Made by a program: the position numbers and the translations under genes
Assembly (NCBI RefSeq): GCF_035083965.1
Contig: NC_089722.1
Span: 31,004,958 to 31,068,957 of the forward strand
Direction of reading: 5' to 3'
Source: Branchiostoma lanceolatum
Taxonomy: Eukaryota > Chordata > Leptocardii > Amphioxiformes > Branchiostomatidae
DNA: 64,000 bases
Shown here: in pieces, positions 9,801-24,800 of the stretch
Position numbering within the stretch: position 1 is the stretch's first letter
Layout: the number at the start of each line of letters is the position of its first letter
Notes under the pieces: generated by a model
Told to the model about the DNA's origin: nothing
The model's database searches: none
The model's input: the letters and a program-made list of their open reading frames with translations, nothing else

Positions 9801-12800
9801 AAATGCAGAAAACAAAGAGAAAGCCATAAACTTACTAATAGATATTTTTGTATTACTTGTAGTTGAAACCCTTTCTTCCCTCTGCTTTACAAGCTAAATG
9901 AATGCAGAGTCGGTATTGTACATATTGCAAAAAAGTGAGAAAAAAAACAGTTTTGAAAGTATATGCGTTGTATATTTTGAGCCCTTTTTTTTTATAACAG
10001 CATTGTATAGTCAGTTGCAAGGTGGTCTAGTTGCTAGTGTTGTCGACTTAAAATCTGAAGGTCCAGGGTTCGAATTATTGGCAGGCCCAGTGTCATGCCC
10101 TTTGGAAAATTGGTCTGTTACTCCTAAAGGTAGTTTACCAGTTATCCAAAGCAAACAAAACAAACAAACAAACAAACAAACAAACATGTCTTTCCACAGA
10201 TAAGAGAATAGAGTACGACTCCACGGGAAGGACGACGTACAAGGAGGCGTGTAAGGCAATCGGGGTGGTCCCCGTGTCGTACTTCCTTCGCCACATGCAG
10301 GACTCGGAGCTAGTGATGATGCACCATGGTCTGGGACCGCTGGGGGCCAAGGCCATAGCGACATCTCTGGTGGTACGGTCTTGTCAATCAAATTACTGGA
10401 TGGGATGAGGAGCACATGTTAAACATTTCCTAATTCATATTGATCAATTATCATATCAGTTAAAAGAGGCTGTCAATAATGATGGTCAGTACATTAGCCT
10501 CAATTTGTATATTTAGCCTAACTAAATTTGCTAACATAGACCAATTATTGTCAGACTGAGAAGTGTCTGTTACCATGGTGATGGAGGCTGTGATAATTGG
10601 TTTCCATGGCTAAATTTCTCTCTGACTTTCAGACAAACACAACCATCCTGAAGCTGAACCTGAGAGACAACTGGTTAGAGGCCCAGGGAGGGAAGTACAT
10701 TGCTGAGATGCTGGTTGAAAACTGCTACATACACGATCTGGTAGGCTGTGTCTTAAGCTTACTCAATTGAAGTTCAAGTATCCCAGACGTCTTGATAGGA
10801 TGCATAGGGGTGGCACCCATCTCCATTTCTGTAGCCCTTGGGCCACACATTTGTGCAATTCGCTATAGCAGGGGGCTGGTCTGCTGGTAATGGTGTGTGT
10901 TTAACTTCCATGCTCTTTCCCAAATGCTGAGTGCTAAGCAGAGAAGGCAGTTACATAATGTACCATTTCTAGAGTCTTTGGTATGACCCGGCCAGGGCTC
11001 AAACTCACAACCTACCATGTGCATTAGGTTTACCCACTTATGGCTAGGGGTGGATACCGGTTTGGCTTAATAAGGTCCGAGTCCAAGTTTAGGTCCAGAG
11101 ATTTAGGTTCAGGTCCGGACCTGAACCTGGACCTGATCCTGTCTAGTTGATGTTTTGTTTTATGAGACCAATATTAAGCATAGAGAATTAATACTGACAC
11201 GCACGACTATAAAAGTTTCTTGGTGAGAAGACTTTCAAGACAAACTATTGTTTGATATTTGAATGTTGCACTTATTTTAAATGCCTTTTTTGTCAGAGGA
11301 GAGACTCAAAACACTTTTATCAAACAAAACAGAAAAATTTATTTGTACTTCGTTCAGGTTTTTTTGGACTCAGGTTTTTGGCTTTCAGTTTTTTTGACTC
11401 GGTTCTTGGATGTTATAAAGGCCCGAATCAGGTCCAGCGAACCGGTATCCACCCCTACTTATGGCCATATGATAATTATTTCCTTTACGGAGAAGAGTTT
11501 CAGGTGGAAACTTGAAACTTTTATTCTTCATTACTCTCTAATTTATGTATGTGTTGTCTGCAGGACCTGTCCTACAACAAGATCGGTAACGAGGGAGCGG
11601 AACCCATAGCTGAGATGCTGCAGGACAACTCCACCCTAGACAGAGTCCTGCTGTCGGGAAACGGCTTCGGCGACAAGGCTGCAGAGGCATTCGCTGAGGC
11701 CATCATGGTGAGGAGGTTTTGACTGGCTGACAACGTTCCCTCCCAAGGGGTGGTCTCAAAGTTCAGGGGTGCCTTAAAGCATTCGCACCAATTCTATGAA
11801 ATTCGTACAACTTTTATGAACAACGCATGAATCTCTATGCAAAAAAGTATGACTCTTATGAAGAACACACAAAGTACTAGTATGCAAAACGTACAACTCT
11901 TATGAAACAAACAGTTTTTCTATGCAAATCGGCATTGGGAGAAGGTTGTTTCTTAGTGTGTCTACCCATAATGATTGACTTTATAGCATATACCATCACA
12001 AAGACATATTTGATGGCCTATGAGCTATTCTTTTGATTTATTTTGGCTCATCACACCATCTTCTCACATCACAGCAGCTCGACATTGCCATCTTTAATAT
12101 TTTGCTTTGTTGTGTGACCCAGGCGACGGTTGGCTGTTGTGCATAGGAATATAAATTCATACGATTCGCACATTTTCACATAGTGCTTCATGTATTTTTC
12201 ATAAAAGTTTTGCAAATTGCATGAAATTCGTGGAGAATGCTAAGACACCCCTAAAGTTTGCATATTGTTTCCAAAATAAAGCTTGTTTTGTCCTGAAGGA
12301 GGATTTGTGTGATTTCCGATCTTGGGAGAGTATGTAATATTTTGAGACCACCCAAAACTGTGTAGCTTTCTTGGTCTTTACTACCCCTGTTCCTAAAGTG
12401 GACTTGTCCAGGGTCAGAAGAGTCTGACTTGGGAGCAGTGTTCTCGCCAGCCTGAAATTTTTACCAGTCATTTCAATTTTGCTTCGGGGAAGAACATATC
12501 GAGCGCCGAAGGCACGAGGCGTCGCGCCGGAGGCGTGACCATTCTAGGGGGGTCCGGGGGGTATTCCCCCCCGGGAAATTTTGAGATCTAGACCCTCTGA
12601 AACGCTATTTCCTGCATTTTGAGGGGCAAATTTCCTGGTAGAATAAGCTTAGTTTACTGATCTCTTTCGGTGAAAAATTACACAAGGGTTTCAGGCTCAA
12701 TTTTTGGGGGGAGGCGTGCCGGGTCATCGCGGAAATATCGAATGTTCACAACTTCACACACAAGCTACACTTCTATGTTGTATACGATCGGCAAAGAAAA

Positions 12801-15800
12801 GAAAATTTAGCAAAACAAAACTTTATTACGTATCAGCTACGTCCTACAAAAAATGCACACAGAATAAGTCGGCAAAAATAAAACACAATTTTTCAACACT
12901 TGCTCCGTATGCGCCCTGTAATTATTGAACATAATGAGGAATTTGACACCCTACTTGAGAAAGAACGCAATAAAGACGTCCATTTTTTGCTCCCATGTTA
13001 TCGGTGGTTAATTTCTCCGGTAACTGCACTGAATGTGTTCAAAAGTTGTCGATTCAAGCCTTCCAACAGCCACTTCGTCGTGCGATCCTTGCGATTCCCG
13101 CCATTCCCCTAACATCTCGCAAATTCACGCTTAGCTGAAATCTCGCGAGTAGCGAGAGTCGCATGTCATTGGTCGTTTTTTCTTGACGCGACGGAGACGA
13201 GCGCTGTGATTGGTGGTTTACAATATCTGACGCCTGTTTGCCATTTCTTACGCATGCGGGAAGAAATCGCATGTAAATCAGCCGCCGCGGCTTCAAACTT
13301 TAATACTGTTTACACAGATTACAGAAAGCCTGATAGCTATAGGAGTATTTCTGAATTTTAAGGCTTCTTTGATGACAATAACTGACGGTGAACCGAGAGG
13401 GACAAAACAGAAATAAACGTCAGCGCATGACGCCGAATTTTCGGCGGCCACCAAATATTACTATGGGCAACCACCACGGCGCTCTCTGTGTGTTGCTGGG
13501 GTTGTCGCCAGCCGAGGCATTAGAAATGATCTAGATTGCCCTCGTCACGAACTTCCGCTGATCCTCTGGAGTTTTTTAAAATTCTAAGCTCTGTCTAAAC
13601 TTGGTCTAAATATCTTTACACACCGATTTTTGTCCATTAAAAATGACGGATTGGGCAAAAATTTTGTCCGTCATGAGCGACAAAAACCCGTCAAATGACG
13701 GGAGGACGGGCGCTGGCGAGAACACTGCTTGGGAGTATCCAAAACTTGGCCTTTACCATTTTATGACAGGGGTGGTTTAAGCTGAAAGGCATGCAGTTAC
13801 ATGGGAAAATTTGTTTGCTGGCTAAAACCTTCTAATCATGATGGCCTAAGCTCTGTTTATGTGCAGTGTTTGTCACTAATTTGTTGTTCTTACCGACTAA
13901 TGGTATCTTTTTTTATTTGTTTTCTTTTTTGCTTTTTATTTGTTTGTTGTGCAGCCATGCTTTATTCGTTCAAAACTGCAGATTGCTGTGCACAGTTTTC
14001 ATTGCAAAATCACAGTACAACCAGATTGTTGCATTTTATAACAGTGTCTGGGGGTTCGCCTAATGTTTGGATTTTTGCTGTGTGTTGTTACAAATGACAT
14101 GGCTACATGTATTTCAGAGTTTCCTAGATTTAGAGTTTACATTAGATAGCACCTTCCTTTTTCCTTCAGTCTACTACCTCTTAACCTTACCCATACTCAT
14201 GCTTTACTCTTAACCAAACCTTATAATTACCTTAACTCCCCTGACCTTACTGTGCCTAAGTATAATCCTCCCCTCCCAATATTTCCTCTCCTTTCCTTTT
14301 ACCCATACCCTTATCCTTACCCATACCCTTACCCATCTATCCTACCTCACTATACTGTTGCCTACAAACCTTACCTTAATTCTCCCTGGCCTAACTGTGC
14401 CAAAGTCAAACCCTCCCATCCTCTCCCCTTACTTAACCTTACCTTACTGTACCTTACCACGACTCCCCTGGCCTTATTGTGCCAAAGTGCCCTCCCGCCC
14501 TCTCCCCTTACTTAACCTTACCTTACTGTACCTTACCACAACTCCCCTGGCCTTATTGTGCCAAAGTGCCCTCCCCTCCCGCCCTCTGACCCCTCGTCTC
14601 GCTCTCCAGAGTAACCAGAAGATGGAGGAGATGGACCTGAGTCATAACGAGTTCGGGGAGGTGTCAGGGGAGTTGTTGGGTCCTGCCATCGCCGAGAACA
14701 GCCAGATGAAGGTGCTGGACCTCAGCTGGAACCACCTTCGCAGGAGAGGGGCGCTGGCCGTGTCTGATGGCATCAGGGTAGGGCATTCCTGTACCTCTAT
14801 CTTAAGAACAAGGTCTTTGTTTGTTTGTTTGTTTGTTTGTTTGTATTGCATACCCGGTAAACTGCCCCATAGCGTAACACACCAGATTGGTACTGAAGAG
14901 TACAAGCTGCATATCCAGACAGATTTATTTGACCCACTCACACCGGGCAGGACCCCTACTCTTTTCGATAAGTGTGGTGGGTCACACACCAGGGGGCCCC
15001 AAACCTGACCTTGACCTTTGTATTCCCAAGACCTACCCACATGCCAATTATCATCACAATCCTTTTGGCCATTCCTACGTTTTGCTGACCACAGGTATCC
15101 AGAAACACAAACAAACAAACAAACAAACAAGCAGACACACAGCCAGACAGACAGAAACGCCAAAAACAATACTTCCATTTTTCATGCAGGTAACAACAAG
15201 GTGCCATTGGCTCCTCCCATCTTGCATTGCCAAAAGCGTATTCATTTGAACCTTTTTACAAAATACTGTTCCATGCATGATACATCTGATATAGGCTAGA
15301 GTACCTGTGCCCTACCCAATGTTACATGTCGAAAAAGTAAATATAAAGGTTAAAGGAATTTTACTGTCTCCAGCTCGAAGCATTAAGAGAGCTCAGGCAT
15401 TAGGTAAAATACTAAAGACAACAGTGTGATGTGCTTTTTGTTTCCAAAGGACAACATCACCATAACACACCTGGACCTGTCCTGGAACGGGTTTGGTGAT
15501 GACGGAGCCCAATCCATCGGGGAAGCTCTCAAGTCCAACAAAACACTGGAGGTTCTGGACATGAGGTAAGGGTTAGTGTTACATGTCGGTATGCCTAAAC
15601 ACCTCACCCGACCTCATCCGACCTCACCCGACCTAATCCGAGTCTAAAATGCAGTGTATAGTCTGCATTTTAGACTTGGATGAGGTGGGGTGAGGTCGGA
15701 TAAGGTCGGGTGAGGTGTTTAGGCATACCCGTTACATGTCCCTAGTCTCTACCAGACTAAGCACGCCATCTATAGGGACAATATTTACTAGGAGGGTTTG

Positions 15801-18800
15801 GCCACCAAAGGGGTTGCCAAAAATAGTTACTCAAGCAACTGGATAAAATTTGGAAAAAATTCAAATTCAAAAAATTTTATCCAGTTGCTTGAGTAACTAT
15901 TTTTTGTGTATCTTACTACCTGGATGTCTAACCTTCATCAGTGTACAACAGGGTTTCATTTGCCGTGGACTGACTCTACTGGCCAATTATTCCTTTTTCT
16001 TGCCAAATCCATACACCCATAGGAAGGCCTGGTGGAGGCTAACATGTCCCCATGTTGTAAGTGGTAAGGGATCCCGCTGCTTCGCAGTATGAGTCAAATT
16101 CGGACACACTTGTGGGTCCGTGGGCAGGAGTTTGATCCCAGGGTGGGCCCTACTCGAAAAGAAAGGATTGCTGATTTTCTGTCCCTTACAGATAAAATAA
16201 ATATATCAAATTCTGAGCCTTTTCAGTAACTTAATAAAAGCTGTGACTCTAAACTTCTTTGAAATATTGGTCTAAAAAACAGTTATTATAGACAGTCCGT
16301 TGAGTGGCTCGTTACTTACATGTATTTGCTACACTTACATTGTTTTGTATTTCCTGCTGCAGTAACAACAGAATCTCAACAGAGGGCGCTGTTCTGCTAG
16401 CCAAGGGTTTGATTGAGAACGATACACTCAGAGTGCTGAAGGTTAGTACATACTGTAGAAAAGTGTTGTAGTGCAATAATTCAAATCAAATCACGTATTG
16501 TAGTGTTACAGTATGTATACTGTGTATGAGGGAGCCTTGGACGATGGCATCAGGCGCCAAACTTATGCAAGTAAAAACCCCAACACAGTTATTGAAAATA
16601 GTAGGGTGACCAGGTGTGCTTGGCTGGAGAAAGCAAGTCGTAGCAAAGCCGCACTGCACTATCAGCTACCGAAAAAGTAGTACGCTTTGTTGCAAGCATT
16701 AGGCTTTGGGTTTGATGGATGGAAAAGATACAATGTCATGTATAACTGATATCACTTGCAATATCTGCAATAAAGAAGGCCTAGAAGATTTTCCTTTGTT
16801 CTCAGGACTGGTACTTTGGCTTGTACCTCCCAGGTACTCTCAAAGCACTAATAATTTTGCATGAGAATTTATGGCATTTTGTAGCAAACTAACATGCAAG
16901 TACAGGGCTCGAAATTCATTTTTGGAAATAGGTGCACTGGTGCACCCAACCCAAAAAATTATGTGCACAGAAAGAATTTTGGGTGCACCACATAATGTCA
17001 GCAAAACATGATTACAAAGTTTAACGCTCTTAAGAACTTCAATCTGTTATTCTACAGCTAAACTTAAGAGTTTAAACAAGTGATACATCAAATAAAGTAC
17101 AACAAAAGTTCATATTGCTATTTCTGATACTTACATGTCAAGAATATTCTGTATACTTAGTGTACAATAGAGCCTATAGCGTACAAAAATATCTAGGTGC
17201 ACTGGTGCACCCACAGTCAAAAATTAGGTGCACAGCTCTAATTTTGGGTGCACACAGATGCACATGCACCCAGAATTTCGAGCCCTGAAGTAGATCTAAG
17301 GTAGCCAAGTCTGCAAAATCTTTTTCAGGGAACACAATGTTGTACAATGTATGTAGATTTTTATAAAATCCTAATGACATTTCTTTGTTGTTGTTTTTGT
17401 TGTTGTTGTTGTTTAGATGGGGAAGAACCCAATGCAGTCCGCAGGTTGTTATGGTATTCTGAAGGGGATTTCTCAGAACCCCAACTCTAACATCCAGGAG
17501 CTCGACTTCTCTGTAAGTTCTAGTCTATCAAGCAACCTGATAATGTTGTAGTAAAAATATGTCTCTTAATGCAGCTCATAATGCAGTTGGGCAACTATGG
17601 CATGTATCACCCTCCTAAAAGCAGGACCCCTATCGCTCGATTCGTTGGGGATCGCTCGCGTAGGGGCCCTGCTCTTTAGTCGCAGTAGACATGGTTCTGG
17701 CGACGTTACTGACAGTTGCTCATGAATAATTAATGAGCTATCCTTATTTGGCACAATTTGGCGGTTAATTTGTTCTGAACCTAAAGTAACAATGTGAGAC
17801 GTAACCTGATTGGTTGATAGCTTCCAGCGTCCTTTGCGCTTTTGCTCTAGATTAGGTTTAGCAAACCCTCTGATTAGCTGAAACTGTTTTGGTGGTGACG
17901 TCGCCAGAAGCGTGTCTACCGGGGCTAAAGAGCAGGGCCCCTATGCAAGCGAGCCAAAGAATCGAGCGTTAGGGTCCTGCTTTTAGGAGGGTGGCATGTA
18001 TATGCGGAACCAATATTAGATAAATAGATAAATGCAGCTCAGACACAATGAATAATAGCGACAAATACATTCAGTGTTTCAAAACCAGAATCAAATACAA
18101 TACATGGCTTCCTACAGCTTTAGAGTAAATCTGGACTCGCCGCCCAAGGACGAGTCCATCGACGTTGAACTGATCGTCCGACAGGACGGAAAGGAGAAGA
18201 AGAATAGCTTTAAAGAATGTCAAAGCATTAGAGTCCAAAGTAGCAATTCTTGTCACAGTGGTACTTTGCCGTCATGTTTTAGTTCTAGAATTAAGCAGTC
18301 AAGTCTAACTAGATGTTGTCACATGCTAATTCTCAGGGACAGTCCTCCCTATATGTTCCGACGACCCTATGCTCAGACACCCCTATGTTACGGTTAGGTT
18401 TAGAATGAGGTGTCGGAACATAGAAGTGTCGGAATATACTGTAGGTGTGTAACCACTAACCCTGCCCCCCTCCCCCTTTCCACTGAAGGACATCTTGGTG
18501 AATGATGACTTTGATGAATTGCTGAAACAGGTGAAGGAGATGTTGCCTGCTCTGCTCACCAAAACAGGTATGGGTGACTTTGAACTTGAGAATACATGTA
18601 CCTGTAGTTTTGTTGTAACCTTAACGCAGACATCTAATTTGGCTTGTTTGGAGTAGACTTAGTTATTAATTTAGGACAGTTCCAGCCATACATGCATGTA
18701 CATAGAAGGCAGACTGACTTATCAAATCAGTCAACTTTCAGTGTGTCATTCTGATTGAATGTATAGTTTCAAATCAAAACCATTGTGACATGCTTTTTAT

Positions 18801-21800
18801 TTTCAGTGGCAGACATATACATGCAATTTACATAATCTTTTTTCATTATTGATAAAACAAAATAACATTTTTTTCTTCAGTTGTCATGATTTCAGTATTA
18901 TCTCCTTGTTTCTCCTTTCCTAACAACCCTCCACAACAGTTGCCGATTTCTCCCACTAAAGAAAACGGTGTAACCAGTCAGGGCACAGTGGGTACAGCAC
19001 TTGCACCAGTGCAGGCTGGTCAGAAATCACTTGCAGGGCTGCAAATTTACGTGTGCAAACCTGCACATGCAAGTGGTATTTCGAGCCCTGCCAGTGGTAT
19101 TAACTCTCCCCAAGGTTACCCATCCCACTTACAATCACACGAGTCTAAAGGCACCCAGAGCATTTTATTAGACTTGACACCTGGAAATATTCTAATTGCT
19201 TTAATCTTTATGAAATTGGCCATTTGCATTCGGATTTCTTATCAAAAGTGCGAAAAAACGGCACAAAAATAATCTACTGTAAATACTGTAGAACCATAGC
19301 CCCACCCACCTCTGTCAAATCATAGAAATGCACAAATTAAAACTTAAAAATGCAAATATTTGACGGACATGCAGTCACTCTCTCATTGGTCGAACAGCTA
19401 ATTGTTATGGACAGTCAGGATCAGTCTATTAGGGCTTGGATTCTCCATCAGTTCTCACCACACAACGACATCACATCTTTGCTCCTTTAATGTCGATATG
19501 TAATCGTGTTATTGAGACTTACTATGTGTAGGAATGACTAGAAATTAGAGTTTTTTTTAATTCAAGTTTCAAGCCTCTTAAAATGCTCTGGATCCCTTTA
19601 AGAGTGTTTTTTCCTGTAGATTTAACTTGATTAACCCCTGGTAGAAAACCTTTCCCACGTCAATACTGTAACAGTCACTGAGTTTTTGACTTCTACACAT
19701 AATTGCAATTGTTTTGACATCCATTATAAATCTATATGCATTATTTTTGTTTTATTTTGCACACTGATTTGTTTATTATATGTTAAACTTTATTGATAGC
19801 TGCATGGCTAAGTCATATGCAGAAGATGCCTGGCATGACTTTGTTTTGCTTTATAGTTTTATGATTTGCATCTAATATAATGGTATTTTTTGTTCTGCAG
19901 TTTTCACCTTGCAATATTTGTGCAATTTAACTGCATTTTCACTTGTGTTCCTCTTTTGCAATTTGATCATAATGCAAATCTTCATCCACTTGAACAGTCT
20001 AACAGGCAATGTTCACTGACGAGGAATATCTCAATTCTTTTAAATAAAATCTTTCTTGTTTTTTTTTCTCATTCGCCTTTTCATGACACCTCTTTCATCA
20101 TCATCTCCTCACCATGACCTATGACCTTACAACGTACAGCGGATCGGATACATGGCAGGGGTAAAGTTTTGCAGAAGTATGGAGAATGGTGGTGGTGTAT
20201 TTGGGAGCACACTTTTGAGGGTTTTCAGATTCAGCTTGAATCTTATATTATGTACTTATCTAGAAATACAGCATTGTGATCATGTTACTTTTTGTGGGAA
20301 GCATCATTTTTCATGCCAGTGTTGTGCACTTTCCCAATGTCAATCCTAAGGTTTTGCACACATCTACCTTAGTTGTTTTGGAGTAAAATGATTGATTACC
20401 CCTGTGCTACTGTCAGATCCATGATAGAATTACGGTAAAGATATTTTATGTCAAAAATAATTTATTACATTTGAATATCCCCCTGTAACTTTGTTGCCTT
20501 GGGATGTACATTGATAAGTACACAGCACCTTAGCTTGTTCGGCTTCAGAGATGAAGGTAATTTGCATGTTGATGGTAGTGGTGGTGTGGGTTTCTAGCCT
20601 GGTATCCAAACCTATCATAGCTACCGAGTCTCTTTTGTCTTCTCCGCAAATTGGATTAAAAGGATGCCTCTTTGCGGAGAGGGGAAAAGAGACCCAGCAG
20701 TTACGATAAGTTTGGTTACTAGGCTAGTGGGTTTTAAGGTACCAGGGATTGTTCTTTGTCCTAATCTATTTGCAAGGCTGTCTCCAGCTTTAAATTTTTT
20801 CCATCCCACTCATTGTTTGGGAGCCCATGTTGGTGATTTTTGTTGTTTGATATCTCATTTACAAGCTTACGAAATAAATTTCAATTTTCCATCACTTTCA
20901 TGTGATGAAGTACAGATTTTTTTAACGGCAGGGGTGACAATTTTGCCTGCCCCAACAAGCAAATTTTCATTCAGGGACGAAAGGACTGAGGTCCTGGAGA
21001 CAGCCCTGCTGTGGGGCATACTAGAAATAAGACATTTCACGTTTGTCTCTAGGTTTTCTCACTGACTGTGTTTCTTTGCCAGTTTTTGTTGGTGATTGTT
21101 GAAGGGTTGAAGCAACCATACTCCCTCAAACTGACAGGAAAACTTTTATTACTTCTTCCCAATTTCTCAAGGTGGTGCTGCGAGCGACTTTAAGAAGGCG
21201 AAGCCGCGCGCGGACCCGATGACAAAGCTGAAGCAGTACGTGGAGAAGAACAACCTGCGGCTGGTCGACCTCTTCAACCAGTTCGACAAGGACAAGAGCA
21301 TGAGCGTCACCAGGGAGGAGTTCGCCCAAGGGATAGAGGTTTGTATACTGTGATTCTTGATTTGATAACGGTAGCTTGATACTTTAATAATCACTAGTCA
21401 ACTGCTAGAATTTCATCATCAGAAATGTTTGATAACTAACATTAGATACAGTGATGTTTGTTCCCATCATTAAAATTAAATGCTGTGAAGTGCACCCTTT
21501 CCCCTGACCGCTAAAATTGCCGGTCGCAATATTGAATGGATTTACTGTAGTCAGGTTTACCTGTTTGTTCAGACCCTTGTAGTGTCTAGTGGCACATAGG
21601 GCAGCAAGTTCCCATGCTGTTTCAGTAGTAAGATATACATGTATTCTTACAGGGAGGGGTTGCTAGCTCTTCTCCTTTAACATGGTCAAGGCACATCGAA
21701 CACAGGACCCCCATTTTACATCCCATAGGAAGATGGGTTGCTGCCCTACATGCCGGGAGGCATAAAGGGCAGTAAGTATTACTAAGTAAGTAGGAAGATG

Positions 21801-24800
21801 GGTGCAAATGAGTACCTTCAGCTTCAGTCAACACTCATTGAAAAAAATAGGGGCCCTTCCTGGTGTGAGTGGATCAAACTTTACTGTAGGCTGAAGAATC
21901 GTCACTAAATTGAAGCCGGTAGAACTTATTCAGCCTGTCAATCTGACCAGTTGCTTGCTTCTTTTTTGGAGGGGGGGGAGGGGGCATTTTGAAGTGATTG
22001 TAGAGTAACGGTGCTATTTTTCTCACCTGTAGGCTACAGGGATCGACCTGTCACCTGATGAGTTGCACCGACTCCTGGATACCCTGGACAAGGATGGGGA
22101 CGGAGAGATCGAATACGGGTGAGTATGATGTTTCTGGGTGTGTGTGATGACAAAGGCTGGACCCATGTCAGAATAGCTGACATTCTGCCCAAACTCAACT
22201 TCTTGGGAGCTTTCAAATCTTAATCTCATTTTGATATGTGCACTGCGACGGCAGAGAAGTGTGTTGCCACTGCCGTTGTGCTTGCGTTGGATCTGACACC
22301 ATATGTACAACCGATAGGACCCAAAAATCTGATTTTAACTTAGCACCCAGTCACACACGTTGTGCGTTTGTCGTATGATCTCAGATTGAGGGAATCCATG
22401 GGATAGTCGTGCATATGTCCAGCAAAATTTAGCTATCTTGTTACAGAAAATCATTGTCGGTGATTGGTTCTGTCACAGCTTGCAGAAAAATTCTGCAAAT
22501 CAAAATTGTACAACGAATATGACTGCGCCATTAACTGTGTGGTTTGGTTTGCACGCAATTTGCTCTGGTAAGATAGTAACTGCAAAGGAATAAATTGCAC
22601 AGCTTGAGGAAGTTGCTGTAATGCACTGTGCTGTGTGGATGCTGTAACATTGTGTGTGCCGCTTTCCATACTCCTTGTTTTGCCGCATAATTCGCAACAG
22701 AGAGCTAGCGGAGGCCAGCAGGAGTTGGTCCGTTATGGAGCGACGTTTGCAGCAGCGTCTCGTCTTTCACTCTCACAGCAAACTGTCTTCCTCTATGACT
22801 CAACGGGCTGACAAAGATTATTAAGTAGTTATGGAGATGGGTTGTTCTGTTGAAAAGTTTGATGGAGTGAAGCACACCATTATAAGCACTGTCCCAGAAC
22901 GTAATGACTGCATACATGTGACTTCGGGCGATCAGCCTAACTGCTGAATCTTTCGTACTTATCAATGATCTGTGGTAAAGTCAACTGTCAACAACAAAAT
23001 TAATAGAAACAGTGACCGTTAAACCCTTTTCTGGCATGGTAGCACAGTTGCAATGTGTTATCAGGCATGTAAGGTCTGGAGTTTTTGTGTTGTAGTTACA
23101 ATAGAAGTCATCACAGTTTCTTTTGGATGTTGAGTTTAAGTTGCGTCAGTTACATGCAGTTTCTTTACTGTCACAACTGTATGAAAACTAATGCACAGGA
23201 CCTTATAAAGTTATATGCGGTAAATGACAATACGTTCTGAGACAGTGCTACCATCAGATATACACTTGGCGTCAAAAATGTATCTCACTTCTTCTCAAGC
23301 ACAATTGAGGGTCATAATCCATGATTATGTACCTTGCGTAGAACATGAATAGTTGCTTATGATATTAGACTGCTCTGTGCTCTTAAAGAAAGGCTTCTCT
23401 GTGTGAACTGCTTCACATTTCTGAGTGCTGTGCTTGCTGTGAGACTTTACACTGAAATAATATCTCTTGAGTTTTCCACTGAGTCCAGTTCTGTAGACTT
23501 TTCACATTCTCACCGAACACATTTCTCTCCCACCCCACCGCATTCCTTGCCTTTTGCATCCGTGGATACTTAGTGGTGTTGGGTATGTATAACTGTTCTC
23601 TTTCCTCTTGCACTAACAGTGCTCTACAGAACAAGCCATGCACATCAGAAGCCAGTGAATCAAATAATTTTGTATGTGGGTAGGTCTTGGGAATACAAAA
23701 GTCAAGGTCAAGTTTGGGCCCCCTGGTGTCTATATCTACATGTACATTGGTAGTACCCCCAAATAGCCCCTTCAGGGGCAAAGAAGGGGGGGAAGTTGAG
23801 GTCCTGGGCTAAGGCGGACAGGCCTCCAGCCTGGCACGGAACGACTCAACAGTGGGAGCCGTTGCAACCGTGCCAGGCAGGGTGTTCCACTGGGGGATAG
23901 TACAGGGAAAGAAAGAGTGTTTATATGTATTGGTTCTTGCGTGGATGGTGTAAAACTTGAGGTCGTGGCTCCCCCGGGTGTGCCCCTGGGCTGGTTTCAG
24001 CAAACTGTGTCTATATTAATATGGTTGTTAACTTAGTCTAGTTTATAGAAGAAGGTGAGGCGGGCATTCCTCCTCCTCTCACCACGCTTATCAAAAAGAG
24101 TACTTCCCAGTGCGAGTGGATAGAAAAAAATTGTCCGGATATGCAGCTTGTACTCTTCAGTAAAAAGTTTACCTATTTGTACTAAACAAGTTTATAGAAG
24201 AAGGTGAGGCGGGCATTCCTCCTACTTTCAGAGAGAAGGGGCCACTGACTCACCACGCTTATCAAAAAGAGTAGGGGTCCTTCCTGGTGCGTGAAAAAAA
24301 AAATTGTCCGGATATGCAGCTTGTACTCTTCAGTACAAACCTAGCTGGTGTTACTCTATGAGAATTGGTTTACTGGGTATGCAATACAAATTGAAATCTG
24401 ATGTGCATGGTTTGTTCTACCATCTCCAGGGGTAAGTAATCTGTGTAAACAGTAGGACTGGTTAGTCAGGAGGATGCTGGGGGCATCACTAGTTTGTACA
24501 GCTCGTCTTCCAACCTCCTACTGACCACATCAGTCTGCTGATTCCCTATTCCTGGACTTCTGTGTGTGGTTAGGTTGCCATGGTTACATTACAATTTGTC
24601 ATTCAGTCGTTATGAATTTTTTGGCATTGAAAAGGTTATCAAAGAAATGAATTTCAAAGCATTAGAAACCTAAAGAGAAGATAATTGAATATACCAAACA
24701 AAAGATCACTTCCTTTTGTACACTTGTCGGTCTGACGGTTATTAGTATAACTGTTATGCAGATTATATCATAGTTTGTTATGTTGAATGATAAACATAAG

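Noticed and set aside
14252..15249. Pro/Leu/Tyr-rich frames and Cys/Leu/Val-rich antisense frames
   Set aside because: Produced by the CT-rich repeat and the (CAAA)n/(TTTG)n tails. Only exon 6 (14610-14777) is supported.
18886..19272. Possible extra LRR-gene exon starting LPISPTKEN after an acceptor at 18942
   Set aside because: The pyrimidine tract and acceptor look good, but it breaks the phase after exon 10's main donor and most of the frame belongs to repeats. Kept only as a remote alternative.
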